A DNA stretch of 64,000 bases from Madurella fahalii (taxonomy: Eukaryota; Ascomycota; Sordariomycetes; Sordariales): positions 4,340,001 to 4,404,000 of the forward strand of contig CM056876.1 of assembly GCA_029876055.1 (NCBI GenBank), in the 5' to 3' direction. Position numbers and translations under genes: made by a program. Shown piece by piece: positions 1-11,986 of this stretch; position 1 is the stretch's first letter, and each line of letters starts with the position of its first letter. The notes under the pieces were generated by a model that saw only the letters and a list, made by a program, of their open reading frames with translations, was not told where the DNA came from and ran no database searches.

Positions 1-1789
1 CACCATTCCGCTTTGGTCGTCCTATTGCAGCACATTCTGCGCGCCTCGAGTTAGTAGTTGCCTCTTATACCTTGCTAACCTATCTTGGGGCCCAGGGACC
101 ACCAAGGAGTTCTGCAAAATTACTGGAGACGGAACCCCGGGGATGGGAACATGCATCAGCAATTGTGGCATGGACATAGTAAACAACAAGAATGCGCCAG
201 CAGTGTACCGGAAAATCTGGTATTTCGAGGCCTGGAATTCCGAGCGCCAGTGTTTGTGGATGGACGTCACCTCCTTCGATGAAAGCAGATTTACCCACAT
301 CCACTTTGCCTTCGCGGACATCACCCCAGACTTCCAAGTCGACGTCACCAAAGTCCAGGCCCAATTCAATAAGTTCAAAGCTCTCAGGGCTATCCAAGAG
401 GATTGTCGCCTTCGACGGCTGGGCCGCGTCGACGAGCCCGACTACATTTCAGATCTTCCGTGAGGGCGGTTAGTAACTTTTTCCGCCCCTTGATCCTTTT
501 TTAAGCCGGTCACTGATGATAGTCTTCTTGTTATTAGTTAATCCTGCCAACCGTGTCAGGCTTGCAGAGAACATTGCCAACTACGCCAACCAACACGGGC
601 TCGACGGCACCGACATTGACTGGGAATATCCTGCTGCCCCCGATATCCCCGGCATTCCTCCCGCAGAACCCATTGATGGGCCCAATTATCTAGCATTTCT
701 AAAGCTGTTGAACAGTATGTTACCTGCCGTCAAATCGCTCTCTATCGCGGCCCCGGCGAGTCACTGGTATCTAAGGGGCTTCCAATCAACGAGATGGGCA
801 TGGTACTCGATTACATTGTGTACATGACGTACGATCTCCACGGCCAGTGGGATGCTGGCTCCAAGTGGTCCCAGGATGGCTGCCGGGGTGGCAACTGTCT
901 TCGATCCCACATCAACATGACTGAGACCCACAATGCTCTGGTCATGATCACCAAGGCCGGAGTGCCCACCAACAAGATCGTCGTTGGAGTTACCAGCTAT
1001 GGCTGCTCCTTCAAGATGAAGGACCGCAAATGCAGAGGGCCGATATGCGAATTTACTGGCACCTCAAACGTCTCGCACGCCCTTCCCGGCCCCTGCACGG
1101 GAACCCAAGGGTACATTTCCAACGCCTAGATCAACGAATACATGAGACTCGACAAGCTTGCCAAACGAGATGGCGTCGGCAAGCGCGCCGCCGTCAGCGT
1201 CAAGATGTATTATGATAAGGCAACACGATCCAACGTAGCCATCCTCGACACCAACCGTGCCTGCGGAGATTTCAGTTCCTACAAGAACGAGTACGTCCCG
1301 ACCAACATCGCCAAGCAGGTCGAGCTATGCTTCAATAACAAGCAGTATCTGTTTCTGGCAGCCAGGGGCCCCTCGACACCATCTGCACCCAAACACCTGG
1401 AGCGCCGTTGCCATACTGCGAACACAATCAGTGGAGCGCGCTGCCCGGGCTTGACCGTGTGAAGTCCTTTGGTATCACCTACCAGGACATCATGAAAGCG
1501 TGAGTTTCCCACACACAGTCCCTGGCTACGTTGGGTCTTCTATTCTGAATCCCGGTACACTAACGTTGTCTCCTTGTCAAACAGAGCGTTGACGACTTGG
1601 AAAAACAACGGCAAGAAGAACGGGGCCGAGTTCAACCCTGACAGCCCAGGCTCCGTAACTTTTTTTGATTCAAATGACTCGGATACGGACAAGTTGGTGG
1701 AACTAGGTTTGGTCAGACTCCCTGTCTGCAAGCTCTCTGAAACGAACTTCAACTGGGGACGCAACAATGGCGACTTCTTTCCTTGTTAG
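1..1789 (+). pseudogene. GH18 class V chitinase with CBM18 fragment, broken, 5' truncated by window
   Basis: The reading begins mid-gene. After a likely acceptor at 94-95 there is a hevein-type chitin-binding scrap (GTTKEFC, then a CISNCG stretch), followed by a GH18 barrel. The barrel contains the catalytic signature LDGTDIDWEYP near 600-632, a fit to DxxDxDxE with the acid/base Glu intact. Such enzymes hydrolyse chitin outside the cell. The sequence is damaged: the frame changes near 390-400 (into IVAFDGWAAS), near 770-785 before MGMVLDYIVYMTYDLHG, and again near 1365. There is also an in-frame TAG at 1127-1129 between GYISNA and INEYMRL, where related proteins usually read a Glu. A clean intron lies at 469-537 (REG/VNPANR), and another probably spans about 1500-1585. 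The end falls at the TAG near 1787. With three frame breaks and one stop, a decayed pseudogene is the best reading; sequencing error cannot explain all of them easily. Confidence 0.75.
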
Positions 1790-3912
1790 GTTTGAATGGA
1801 CGACCCCAAAGAAAAAAGGAGCTAAGAAAAGATAGGGTAGGCCCACCGTCAAGACTTTAACGTTTTCGGGTTTTAGTTTCCTAAAGTCAATAATTTATTC
1901 CGCCTCTTCTCTAGTAACCTAGTAACTGCCCTCTTACTACCTTACTTACCCATTCGCGTGACCGTTAGTCGAATCCGACCTTGATGATTTCTACATGTCG
2001 TTCGGCCTCCGGTTTAGGAGCTGCTTGATGTCAATAGTACTCTTCTCTATAAAAACTTTGAGTGTTTGAGCGAATATAAGCATTTACGATTTCCGTTGTT
2101 GGATGTGGTCCTAACCCGTCCGAGTTGTGCCTGGGCTGTTCGCTACCTCTGGCTTTAAATGTCTATTTATCAAAGTAGTCTGTAAAACACAGTTATAACC
2201 GCTGACGCAGATATTCACCGCGGGGTTACGACTGTAACGTAAGATGTTCCAGCTCGGAAACGAGGAAAGGTCAGATAGCGGTACTTGAGATTATGACATG
2301 TCCCGTCCACGGGTTGCCTGCCGGTCCTGTCGTATCTATGCATTAATCAACAGCGACTAAGAGGATGAGGGTAATGCAGACGATGATAGAGTCGATGATG
2401 GCCCCCAATCGGAAATTGGAGGAAGATTGGGAGGGGCTGATGGCTGGAGCTGTGCTGTTACCTTGGCTCGGGCTGACCACTGCCGTTGGTATGTTTCCTC
2501 AGCACACAGATTCTAGATCCCATGAAGAGGAACTTGAAGGTTAGAGTGAAGAAAAAGTGTAAGATACCGCTTCGATGAGTATTGTGTATGCGCAAAAGGA
2601 CGAAGGATGCCAGAGGTTTGGCAGTTTGTCAATGGCCGATGCCTGTTCTTCCAACCTGGTTATCCGGCTAGGTACCTTACCCAGCTACAGGCTGTCGTCC
2701 GGGACAGGGACAAACAACCGGGCCTCATCCTTGCAAAAGCGCCAAGTAATTAAAACTGGCCATGGAGAAGCAATAAAGTAACCCCTGGCAAGAATTGGGG
2801 CACATGTTCCTTTAGGTTATTCTCGTGCTCCTCAAGTTTACGAGGGACTGTGCGTTCAATTGCCGGGCTGGGTGCGGTGATCTGCATATCACCTTTGTTA
2901 TTCTTTGCAAAAAGCCTCCCGGTCACTCGCAGGGCAAGCTTGTCATGGTGGATGGACCCCGGGCAACCGGGTGTCGGCGAGAGATAGTAGTGTAGCATTG
3001 ATTCTAGAAGCTCGCGATAGCTTCGACAAGGCTTCGACCGGGGTCCCGTCCACACTAACCCTAATGGCCCCTTGGCTGCGTCTCTTGGGCCCGTCTCGAG
3101 GACGAGCGCAGCCCGTGCGCCATGGGTGCCCTGTTATGTGTGGGTTTGCAGAAAACACCCCCGGCCAATCCTCATTGATTCTGCTGGAAAAGCTGGAGTC
3201 TCATGGGATCATTGGCTGAATGTTTAAACCGGCTACGGCGCTGAAGTTAGTTGGTCCTCTCGACGTAAAGCCCGCTCTTCTCGCCACCGATGGTCTGACA
3301 ACCGGTGATGTGGCACATAAGGTACAGCACACTCCACTACGCTAGTAGTACGTGTACAGTACCAGGTAAATGGGCCCCCTGTTGAACACACCGGGTTCGG
3401 GAATCCAACCCCTGTCGTTATGCGTTTTCGTTAATTTTGCATTCCTTAACACCAGACCAAAGCCCGGCGGTAAGGGACACAGCAGCGGGACCTGTACAAG
3501 TACACTGCTCACTGCTAGGTAGAAGTACTAGCATCATGATACGACGGCATTCCTTTTCACACATATTTTCCCTCCTAACCGTCGTGATTCCGCGTCGTTT
3601 GAAACGAGGCGACCCGTACCAGACGAACATTGCCTTCGCTTTTGCCGCCGTGTCGGTTCTGAGAACCGTCCTCGTGTGACGGCTCCAGGGTTGTAGTGGA
3701 ATAGGTAATTACAGGACATCCTTGGAAGGGCCCCACTGGGCTTACAGGGGCATCCGAATGGCACCTCTCGCGCAACCCCGGTAACGGTGCATTCAATTTG
3801 GTCCCAGCTTCCCAAAGTCCACATATGGCCCAAACCAATCGCAACACGGCACCGACTTTCTGTCAGACTGGAACATCCGAACCTTCGCTCTCTCTCCCTC
3901 TCTTACACCAAC
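1790..3912. other. Intergenic region, no gene seen
   Basis: About 2.1 kb without a convincing coding segment on either strand. It carries low-complexity and AT-rich patches and a copy of the short word TAGGTACCTTA near 2669. The open frames here lack domain similarity and intron logic. Confidence 0.6.
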
Positions 3913-5976
3913 ATGGGCCGGCCATGTACTGCTGCAGAGATTTGGCAACGTGACTTCATGCGTCACGCGCTGGCCCGGATGTATCTGTACACCACGCTCA
4001 GCATAGAAGACATCAGCAAGATTCTTACCATCGTGGCCCAAAACCGTATCGGGAGCCATCTCTCGTCAGGGACGAGATCAACCTCGGCGCAGCTGAAGGA
4101 GCTCCTTGCAGAAAAGGACACGAGGCTCAATCCACACAAGCTCAGACCTCAGTCAGACGAGGATGCTCGGGAACGGGCTACTTGCTGGCGCTCCCTGAAG
4201 AGATATCGCAAGGAGAAAGCCTTTCAACGACACCACCGAGGCGCCATCGGGCGCAGCACCGTCCACGACGCTTACCAGGCTCCGCACTGCCATTACGAGA
4301 CCACAACCGACGATGACACGAGTCATCACGTTGCGCAAACGCCCGATATGCAACATGTGCTGCTTTCCTGGGTGCAGCATGCTCTGCCCGATCTCCCCGA
4401 GAAGCGGTGCGCCGAAATCAGGAGTCTCTTAAGCTGGCGCTCTAGTCAGAGCTCAACCATCTCCCGGGCCTCATCAACTCGCAGTTACCGCGGACAGACC
4501 GGGTCTCAAACGAAGACGCCCCACGCCAACAACGGGGAAGCGTTTCCAATGTCCCAGAACATCGATTCCTATCACAACCTAGCCCCTCTGGTTGAGAAAA
4601 CGCTGGCAGTCGACTGGCCGGAGATCGCGCCTTGGACAGACCTATCGGCTCGTGCCGATGGAACATCCTGGACAGAAGACGTACCGTGCCCGGCAGAACA
4701 AGCCGTACCAGCAAGCACCACTCTGTACCACAGCATCATAGGCAAGCTGTGTTGTTCGAATCGACGCGACTGTCTCCATCGGAAGGTGTTTGCGACTATC
4801 CTGGGCCGCGACCCTACCGACGGGTTGGCGACCCCACAACTCACCCAGAACGACTTCTCGCCCGAGCACGGAAGAGACATGTTTGGCGACACAATTCTGC
4901 ATATTGCCGCGCGCTGGGCGTCTGTGGATCTGTTTAGGGCGCTGCATCTTCAGGCCGACCCACGTGCCATGAATCTGAGGAACGTGGATGGCGATACCTT
5001 TATGCATGTTCTCGGGCCCCTCTGGATCGACACGCAGCCGAAGGCCTTGCTTGAGATTCTCATGGCCTCCTGTGATCAGGGATTCAACTTTCTCGCCCGC
5101 AATCTGGACGGGAAGACTTTTTTCTCCACCTTATTACCTCCCGCATTTGCAAAGACTGACACTACCCAACTCCATGACCTGACGAATAGCTTGCAATATC
5201 TCCTTCTCCAGACGCCCAGCCACATCTTGACCCCATCACTCCTCGCATATGCGCCAGAGTCACAGCCAGGAACCGTAGCAGACTACCTGGAGAACCTCCT
5301 CCGCTCCCACGCCAACACCACCACCGATCCCCGCACCCAAATCTTTGCGTTGTCAGTCTCGCGGCTCTTCAGCGACAAAGTCCGGGCGGCCGACACGCAC
5401 CAATTAACACCCCCAATATCAGCGCCCAACCCCCTTCACCAGCACCTCCAGCGTCTCCAGCATCTCGAGCACCTCTCCCTCATGCCCTGGGACGCCCCCC
5501 CACCGGGCGACGTCTTCCGGGAGCTCTTGGACGGCGGCGCGGACCCCAACGAATACGACAGGTACAGCTCCATCTCGATGCCCTGCACGGCGGCGGTGCT
5601 GCACCACGTCAGCCTGGGCCACCTGAGCGAGGGGGACGGCGTCGCGCTCGTCGAGCTCCTGCACCGGCACGGCGCCGACCTCGGCCTCGTCACCAGCGAC
5701 GGCGACACTCCGCTGCACCTGGCTATCCGCCTGGGCCTGCCCGATGCCGTCGCGACGCTCGTCCGTCTCGGTGCCGACCCCATGGCCTTCAACGCCGCCG
5801 GCAAGAGCGCCCTGTGCTACCCGCTCGTGCAGGAGGCGCTGCTGCGCGAGAGGAGCACCGACAGTCGCCGCCACGCCCGTGCCCACAGGGTCCTCGTCAG
5901 CATGGTGGACGCGGCGGCGAAGCTGGGCTTGCCGAGGCCGCATAACTTCCTCCGCGCGCAAGAGGCCTGGCAGTAA
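3913..5976 (+). CDS. Ankyrin-repeat protein
   Basis: A single-exon gene of 687 residues. The start is the ATG at 3913 in good context (CCAACATGG); the frame is open further upstream but without an ATG. The N-terminal ~70 residues (MGRPCTAAEIWQRDF onward) are basic and helical-looking and recall the short N-terminal modules of fungal ankyrin proteins, but I cannot assign a named domain. A Ser/Thr-rich middle follows. Ankyrin-type repeats come next: GDTILHIAARWASVDLFRAL near residue 320, then a stronger pair near 540-640 with ELLDGGADPNEYD and DGDTPLHLAIRLGLPDAVA. The protein probably binds partners; no enzymatic domain is visible. It converges on a second, damaged ankyrin gene at 6569-7380. 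Function unknown. Confidence 0.75.
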   Translation: MGRPCTAAEIWQRDFMRHALARMYLYTTLSIEDISKILTIVAQNRIGSHLSSGTRSTSAQLKELLAEKDTRLNPHKLRPQSDEDARERATCWRSLKRYRKEKAFQRHHRGAIGRSTVHDAYQAPHCHYETTTDDDTSHHVAQTPDMQHVLLSWVQHALPDLPEKRCAEIRSLLSWRSSQSSTISRASSTRSYRGQTGSQTKTPHANNGEAFPMSQNIDSYHNLAPLVEKTLAVDWPEIAPWTDLSARADGTSWTEDVPCPAEQAVPASTTLYHSIIGKLCCSNRRDCLHRKVFATILGRDPTDGLATPQLTQNDFSPEHGRDMFGDTILHIAARWASVDLFRALHLQADPRAMNLRNVDGDTFMHVLGPLWIDTQPKALLEILMASCDQGFNFLARNLDGKTFFSTLLPPAFAKTDTTQLHDLTNSLQYLLLQTPSHILTPSLLAYAPESQPGTVADYLENLLRSHANTTTDPRTQIFALSVSRLFSDKVRAADTHQLTPPISAPNPLHQHLQRLQHLEHLSLMPWDAPPPGDVFRELLDGGADPNEYDRYSSISMPCTAAVLHHVSLGHLSEGDGVALVELLHRHGADLGLVTSDGDTPLHLAIRLGLPDAVATLVRLGADPMAFNAAGKSALCYPLVQEALLRERSTDSRRHARAHRVLVSMVDAAAKLGLPRPHNFLRAQEAWQ

Positions 5977-6568
5977 GTGGGTTGGGCTGGGGGAAAATGG
6001 AGGGAGGGTGGTTCCCCAATGCACGGAGCGAGGTCAGGACCCTCATCGTTGTGTCCCACCATACGCCCCCTCGCCAATAGGATTTTTGGGTGACATCAGA
6101 GACAGGGTTGATCGTTTACTTTTTTGTTATCCTGTGCCATACGGAGTATTAGGCTTGCAAATAACAACGAAGATGAAGAGAAGAGAGTGATGGGAGCGTG
6201 CTGGTGGAAGATGGATTTGGTCTCTCTACTTCGTCTAACCGTAGCATGGCTTTCGCGCTTTCCAGTACCACCACGTCCGGTCCACGCCACACCCTGGAAA
6301 TGCCTCCGATATGTGATCGCTCCATCAAGACATTCCATCCAAACAGAGTAACCTTTGCAGACAGCAGTGTGTATTGCATAATTATCTTCCGCCTATCACC
6401 TTTAACCCAACCCCCAGCCAATTACTAAGTCCTAAGCCCCTGACTCCATCCGCTTGTAACCTGTGTTCCAAATTAAACCCAACGTCCGCTCCGTAGTCGC
6501 CAAATGGTATTGCGTGACGACAGCATTTGTCCATATTCCCCCACTCCCAATTCCCTGATCCCTTCCGC
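5977..6568. other. Intergenic, between convergent ankyrin genes
   Basis: 3' flanks of two convergent genes. No coding segment is supported. Confidence 0.5.
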
Positions 6569-7380
6569 CTACCACCTCCCAAAATTGAGGAACGCCGCTT
6601 GTACCTCCACTCTCCCAGAATAGCAAGCCAGCTCGTACGGTGAGGTCCCTTGCCCATTCCGCAACGTCACATCCGCTCCTCTCGCGAAGAGGCCTTCCAG
6701 TATGTCGATGTCTCCTTCCTGGACCGCTATGTGCAGCGGTGTGTCCTCGGTCCGTGTGTTTCTGATGTCTATTGGGCTACCGGGGTCAATGAGATAGGAG
6801 ACGAGAGCTCCGTTCCCAGTACGCACGGCGATGTGGATCGGCGCGTCGCCGGCAACGTTGCATTCGGTCATCGGCGCACCGTAGCGGACAAGGCACCTGC
6901 AGATGTAGGTGTTCTCGATGCGGGCGGCGATGTGGAGCGGCATGTCTCCCGGCGCCGAGATCGTGGACGGCGAACTGCCGCGCAGATCACCGCTGTCTCA
7001 CCGTTGTCGTTGCGGAGATTGAGAAACCTTGTCCATAGCTGCTGTTGGTTGGGAAAATTGGATCGACTCAATGTTCAAGCAAGGACATCTAGAATGTTAG
7101 GGAGAATCGACCGCAATTCCTGTCTGAGTTTTGATCTCATACTTGTGAATCCGATTTCAGACGCAGCATGTAAGACCGTGTTAGATGCCTCGTCCTGGGC
7201 CGCCGTCAAGACCTCTCCGTTAGAGACTCTGAAGATCTCCGCGAGTCTCGTAACCCGCATCTGGATGTCCTGGGAGATCGCCACATCTCGCTGAGTTGAC
7301 GATCCCGGAGGCTTCGGTGGCGTCGATGGTGATGGGCATTGTATATAAATGCGGACGGAATGTATATATTTGTGTGGCAT
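6569..7380 (-). pseudogene. Ankyrin-repeat gene, probably frame-disrupted
   Basis: On the minus strand three neighbouring open segments form one ankyrin protein. The first (about 7380-7090) contains ASNTVLHAASEIG. The second (about 7044-6985) contains NDNGETAVICAAV. The third (about 6980-6569) has clear repeats: GDMPLHIAARIENTYICRCL, GDAPIHIAVRTGNGALVSYL and EDTPLHIAVQEGDIDILEGL. Segments one and two can be joined by a short possible intron (about 7045-7090, GTCCTT to AACAG). Between two and three the frame shifts with no plausible intron, so a frameshift is the simpler reading. Length would be about 250 residues. The nearby ankyrin gene at 3913-5976 is not an obvious duplicate at protein level. 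Confidence 0.5.
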
Positions 7381-8250
7381 AAAACCTGCCCGTTGGCTCG
7401 AGAGGAGAATGAGGGCTGATTACTGACCCTCTAACAAAGTATCATGTGCTTATGAAGAGTAGTTGCCTAGGTGACGCAGTAGGTAAAAATTGTAGGATAA
7501 GCTGCCGGGGGTAGGGACGGGGAAAGTTTGTGCTATCACGGAGAACGGGACATGAGTGTCACTCCGGGGGAAGGCCTTTGATGTCGTTGCAAGTTGATTA
7601 GAGAAAGATTGCTGAACGAGAGAAGGGAAACTGCTGGGGGACGGAGGACTATATACTCATCAACCAAGCACCTTGACGGTCTCCGGCGTTCGGCAGTCTG
7701 CTCATGCGGAGACACTTGCAAATATGGGGTGATTGTCAACAACGGGCGTGACAGTGCATCGACACGTCATCGAGCCGTATCAACGTTTCAGTTGGCCGCA
7801 TGGGGGGGTGGAAGACAGCTGAAGACAAGGAACGCAGTTTGAGATGAAGAAACCCGTGCCACAAATTCGCTTTCATTATCGTGGTTCCCAAGGTCCACGG
7901 GATGTATCCGAAACTGAGATGAAGCCAATTGGAAACCAAGTGTGATTGCTATGCCCGTCATTAACCGCTAGAGCATGAATTACTCAATCTCACGCGGGGG
8001 ACGAACTTCGGATCGAACTACACCCTTTCAACTGTCAAAGGTTGCTTTGACAGTTGTGTGACATATTGGCTATGGATTAAATATTTCTATACCATCATCA
8101 CGAGTTCATACAGTACATTTCTGCTCTGCGTGAGTCATGGGAAATGTTGATTGTACTTAGGAGGTTCATGAAGCAAAGACAGCGGCACATGCAGACAAAT
8201 CACAATGCGTGATCTCCTTCGATCACATATAAAGATAAGTACCTTACTCC
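7381..8250. other. Intergenic, no gene seen
   Basis: No supported coding region. An exact 13-base inverted repeat lies near 8030-8055 (CAACTGTCAAAGG and CCTTTGACAGTTG). Confidence 0.4.
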
Positions 8251-9391
8251 TTACCGAAAGGTTACCACCTTTCCAAAGGTATCCGACATTCCCCAGATCC
8301 CCTCCCTCAAACAACTCAGCTGCACAATCTGGGAGTGGTCCACGAACAAGTTCACGTCCGCCCCAAACTCCCTCACATACCAGTTAAAAACCTTCGGCTC
8401 GGCCGCCTCAAACATCACCTTCTCAGCCGGCAAGCCCTTCAGAATAGTCTGGATCACATCCGTCCTCCAATTCTTCACGTTCTCGGTGACCCCTTCGCTC
8501 TCGATCATGATCCTCTCAACTCCGCACTCCTCGATGAACCGCTTGCCCAGGTTGACCACTTTCGAGGGGTCCGAGGTACCCCCGCCGAGGGCCTCCAGCT
8601 CGGCCGCAGCGGTGTCCCCGCCGGCGCCGAACTGGATGCCGATCTCGGGCTTGGCGATCAGGCCCTCGGAGTGGACTTTATCCACCAGGCGGAGCCAGTC
8701 GTCCGGCGGGAGCGAGAGGAAGCCGCACGAGATTTCGATGACATCGAAGCCGAGCGATTTGCATTGCTTGAGGTAGCGGGGGATGGCGGTCGAGGGGTCA
8801 GATTGGGTGAGGACGTGCTCGATCCAGCCGCCCTGTTTTTCCCCGGTGTGAGCGGGAACTGTGAGCACCTATCGGTATGATGGCGAGGATAAGGTAAGCA
8901 AGCTAACGGTGGTGACATACCGTGGACACGTAAACGCCGTGCTCGTGAGCGAGCTCAATTAGCTCGCGCAGCTTGTCCTCGGGAAACAGCGAGAAGGAAC
9001 CGCCTGCGAATTTCAGGCCGTCGACGTGGTGGCCCATGCTGGGGGATCTGTTAGCCAGGTGATGCGTTGACGAGGAATTGGTTCTTACTCACGTCTCTAG
9101 AACATCCTGCAGGTATCGCTTGCCCATGGCCGAGTAGTACGGCCCGCGGATCTCGGTGACGCCGACCTTCCGGGGCTTGGGAAGGCGAGCATTGTGCCGA
9201 ATAAATCCGAATGCTTTCTCATCCTCGAGCATGATCTTTGGGCTGTGCTGGGACTGGCCTTGCGAGCCTTTGGCGGGCAGGGCTGGTGTAGTCGAGAGGG
9301 TTCTGAGAGCGGGATTACATGGCTTGCTGAGGGCATTGGACGAATGTCGCAATGCTGGCCGCAGCGAAGTGACAAGGCGTTGGGAGAGCAT
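8251..9391 (-). CDS. ComA/HSA32-family protein (phosphosulfolactate synthase-like), mitochondrial presequence
   Basis: The spliced model is complement(8251..8832, 8921..9038, 9093..9391), 332 residues. Introns 9039-9092 (GTGAGT donor) and 8833-8914+ (donor GTATGT at 8920, acceptor CAG before GGWIEHVL) keep frame exactly. The family is a TIM barrel that in methanogens and some bacteria adds sulfite to phosphoenolpyruvate (ComA, coenzyme M pathway); the plant relative HSA32 has a heat-tolerance role. Diagnostic stretches are VDGLKFAGGSFSLFPEDKL, STGGWIEHVL, LGFDVIEISCGF, ERIMIESEG, KVMFEAAEPKVFNWYVREFG and the C-terminal DTFGKV. The first ~40 residues (MLSQRLVTSLRPALRHSSNA) lack acids and are Arg/Ser-rich, typical of a mitochondrial targeting peptide. 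Fungi have no known coenzyme M pathway, so the true substrate is open. The family call is firm; the reaction is inference. Confidence 0.85.
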
Positions 9392-9851
9392 CTTGCGTCC
9401 CGGCGGTAAGCGACGGGAGTAGTACCCTTGGCGGTGAGTTCAGTGTTCCCAGGTAGTAACGCTGCACAGAGAATGCAGCGGATGGCTAATCAAGATGGCA
9501 AAGGTTAAATTCACTTGTTGCAATGGCCGTACTTAGGCTCCCGTTGTTACGGATTTATTGTTTTATCGACCCCCGGATGTGGTTGATCGGCAGTGCTCCA
9601 AAGTTGACGTCTAGTTTACGTCACAGCTGGGAATATGCGACGAACCGTGCAATCAGGGTACCGAAGAAATGGCAATAGTATTGACCCCTATCCTGTACGT
9701 AACCCCCCCGGAATCATTGGATGAATTTGAATATCTTACCTACAGGTCCCTGGCCTAAGCCAACTAATTGATTGCAGCCGATGTTTGACCAGGCCGACAA
9801 TTCCCAGCAGCCATGTTTCGCCGGCCCGCCCAATCCCAGCGATCCCGGCTG
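9392..9851. other. Intergenic
   Basis: 460 bases between the 5' end of the ComA-like gene and the 3' end of the F-box gene, both on the minus strand. No gene is seen. Confidence 0.5.
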
Positions 9852-11986
9852 TCAAAATTCCCAGGGCGTGCGTTTGAGACCTCTAAGCAATGGGCCAACG
9901 GGGCAAGCCTCTAGAAAAGGCCAATACGGCGCGACAATGGGCGCCCACTCGTCTTCGTGTTCCTTGTCTCGCGCGCCAAAGACGCGATAAGCGCGATCAC
10001 CGCTTCCCTTGTCCGCACTCCGGCACACGAAGATGTTGTGCAGGCTCCACCCGTTCCTCCTGTAGGCGAAATCGCCAAAAGCGATGAGTTGTAGCGATGG
10101 AATGCCCTGCGGCCCAAAAGCCCACTCAGCAAGGCGGTGAAGCGAGGGGTTCAGGATTCCTTGTAGAACCTGATGGTCCGCGCTTTTGACCCAGGTGTCT
10201 TCATAATCCAATCCCTCGTCTTCCTCACCCCTCTCGGTCCTGTGCAGAATCATCGTCTGCCTCGCTAACCTGCTCCGTGGTAGAACCATCGCCATGGACC
10301 CATGGTTCATCTTGCTAAGGCCAGTCTGTCGAATATGCAGCACCTTGAGCGTAGACTTGGATGCATAAGGTTTCAGAAGCACCTGCTAGATATGGATCGT
10401 TGGTAAACCCGACCAACTCATCAAGCAAGACCCATTACTTACCAGGGAGCTCGCGCGGGACGGCAACCCTAGGCACTCTAGATTCAGCGTCGTAAGGGGG
10501 TTGACGGCTGGGTCGAGGTCTTGGGTTTGAAAGCCTAGATCTGGAATGCCGTGGTCGACCGAATCGTTGAGGAAGCCGGTCCCGATGGTTTGACGGAAAA
10601 TCCCCGTAGAGAGCCTCGTGTGATAGACGAGCCTCTTGAGCGTGTCATTGTGTTGGGCGATGCCGCGCCAAAGGTGATCAAACCGGCTGCTGGCCGCGAC
10701 GTTTACGAAGAGATGTTGAAGTCCCTTAAAACACCCCAGGAACTCGGCCAGCACGCGATACCCGTGCAGCTCGTCGGCGCACTTTACCTCGAGTGCCTTG
10801 AGCCTTATTGGCCGTCCGGAGCGTGCAAGCACCTGCAGGAACTCGTCCCAGCGAAAGCACTGTCGGAGTGTAAGTGACTCTAGCGCGCCAAAATCGATAA
10901 CCTGGGTCAATTTATCCGGTCCTATAAACACGCCATCGCTCCGCCACCCGAGGTCGACTCCGGTAAGTGAGAGGATGCGAAGCGATGGGAGGATGGGGTT
11001 GGGAACCTTGTGGATGCCGCCCGGCGCGAGGATGTCGAGAAGAAGACTCGCATCGTCCGGCGACCCTCTAAATTGCCTCTGCATTCCCTCCAACCAAGCG
11101 AGACTCTCCTGGTCTGTCCAGCCATCAGGAGACGTTGACATTCGTAGCAAATCCTGCCCATACCCGAAATCCAGCTCTAACTCCTGAAGGCCGCCACGGT
11201 TGTTTCGAATCATGTCTGAGAGAGCCGCCGGCCGCCGGGATGAGGGACTTCGCCAGGAGATGCACATGAGCCCACGGAAAGACGACACGTCTAGCGAGCT
11301 TAGGGTCTCCCCGAGAGCACCCGGACACGCCCGGCCAGTGGTGAAACGGAGAGATGGGATGCGTGGTTGACTCTCGGCTAGTGCTTGTATCAGATCAGAC
11401 GGGACACAAGCCCCCAGATCCCAACTATATCGTCAGCTTGGACATGGCCTCTTTGCAGGTTGGGAGGGAGTACGTGATGTGTAATTACCTGAAGCCGACC
11501 AACTGGCCTTGGCTCAAAGATCTGACAATGGACGTCGCCGCGTGGCAAAGACGGCTGAAGTGAAATGTCCTTAACTCCCCAACGCTCTCAGTTTCCGGTG
11601 AGGCAAGTTCATGATGTCTCGCGAGAGTATCAGGACACGGCACGTCGTCGTAAGAGTCTATATATAATTCGGACCGGAAGGTCAACTGAGTGGCGTGGCG
11701 AATAGCAGGCGTAGCATGCTGGAGGGCGGCGGCGCACCGCATCATGGGCTCCGAGTCCAGCCGGTGCGTTGCTTTCCCGCGGCCTAGGTCGACGCAGATG
11801 CCCTTCCATATCTTGTTTGCAAGCGCCGAGTGAAGGGGTTTGGAGACGCTTGAAAGTGACTTGACATCCTCGTACGCCAACTTCCAGCCGAGATTGATTA
11901 GCGATCAAGCGTTATGTCTCGGTCAGGGTGAGACGAAACCCACGAATGACCAACTCAAAAACTTCCTGGGGAAGCGTGTAGAACAT
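9852..11986 (-). CDS. F-box protein
   Basis: The model is complement(9852..10382, 10443..11424, 11489..11880, 11951..11986), 646 residues. The start lies in a 36-base first exon reading MFYTLPQEVFEL. Splicing at 11881-11950 joins it to LAYEDVKSLSSVSKPLHSAL, giving the F-box pattern LPxEV...DVxSLSxVSK at the N-terminus. Later introns (11425-11488 with GTAATT, 10383-10442 with GTAAGT) are frame-consistent. The rest resembles the long leucine-containing C-terminal regions of fungal F-box proteins (for example LPSLRILSLTGVDLG and LRQCFRWDEFLQVLARSG). Such proteins usually recruit substrates to SCF ubiquitin ligases through Skp1. The first intron uses a weak donor (GTCATT), so the exact 5' junction is the least certain part. 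Confidence 0.7.
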
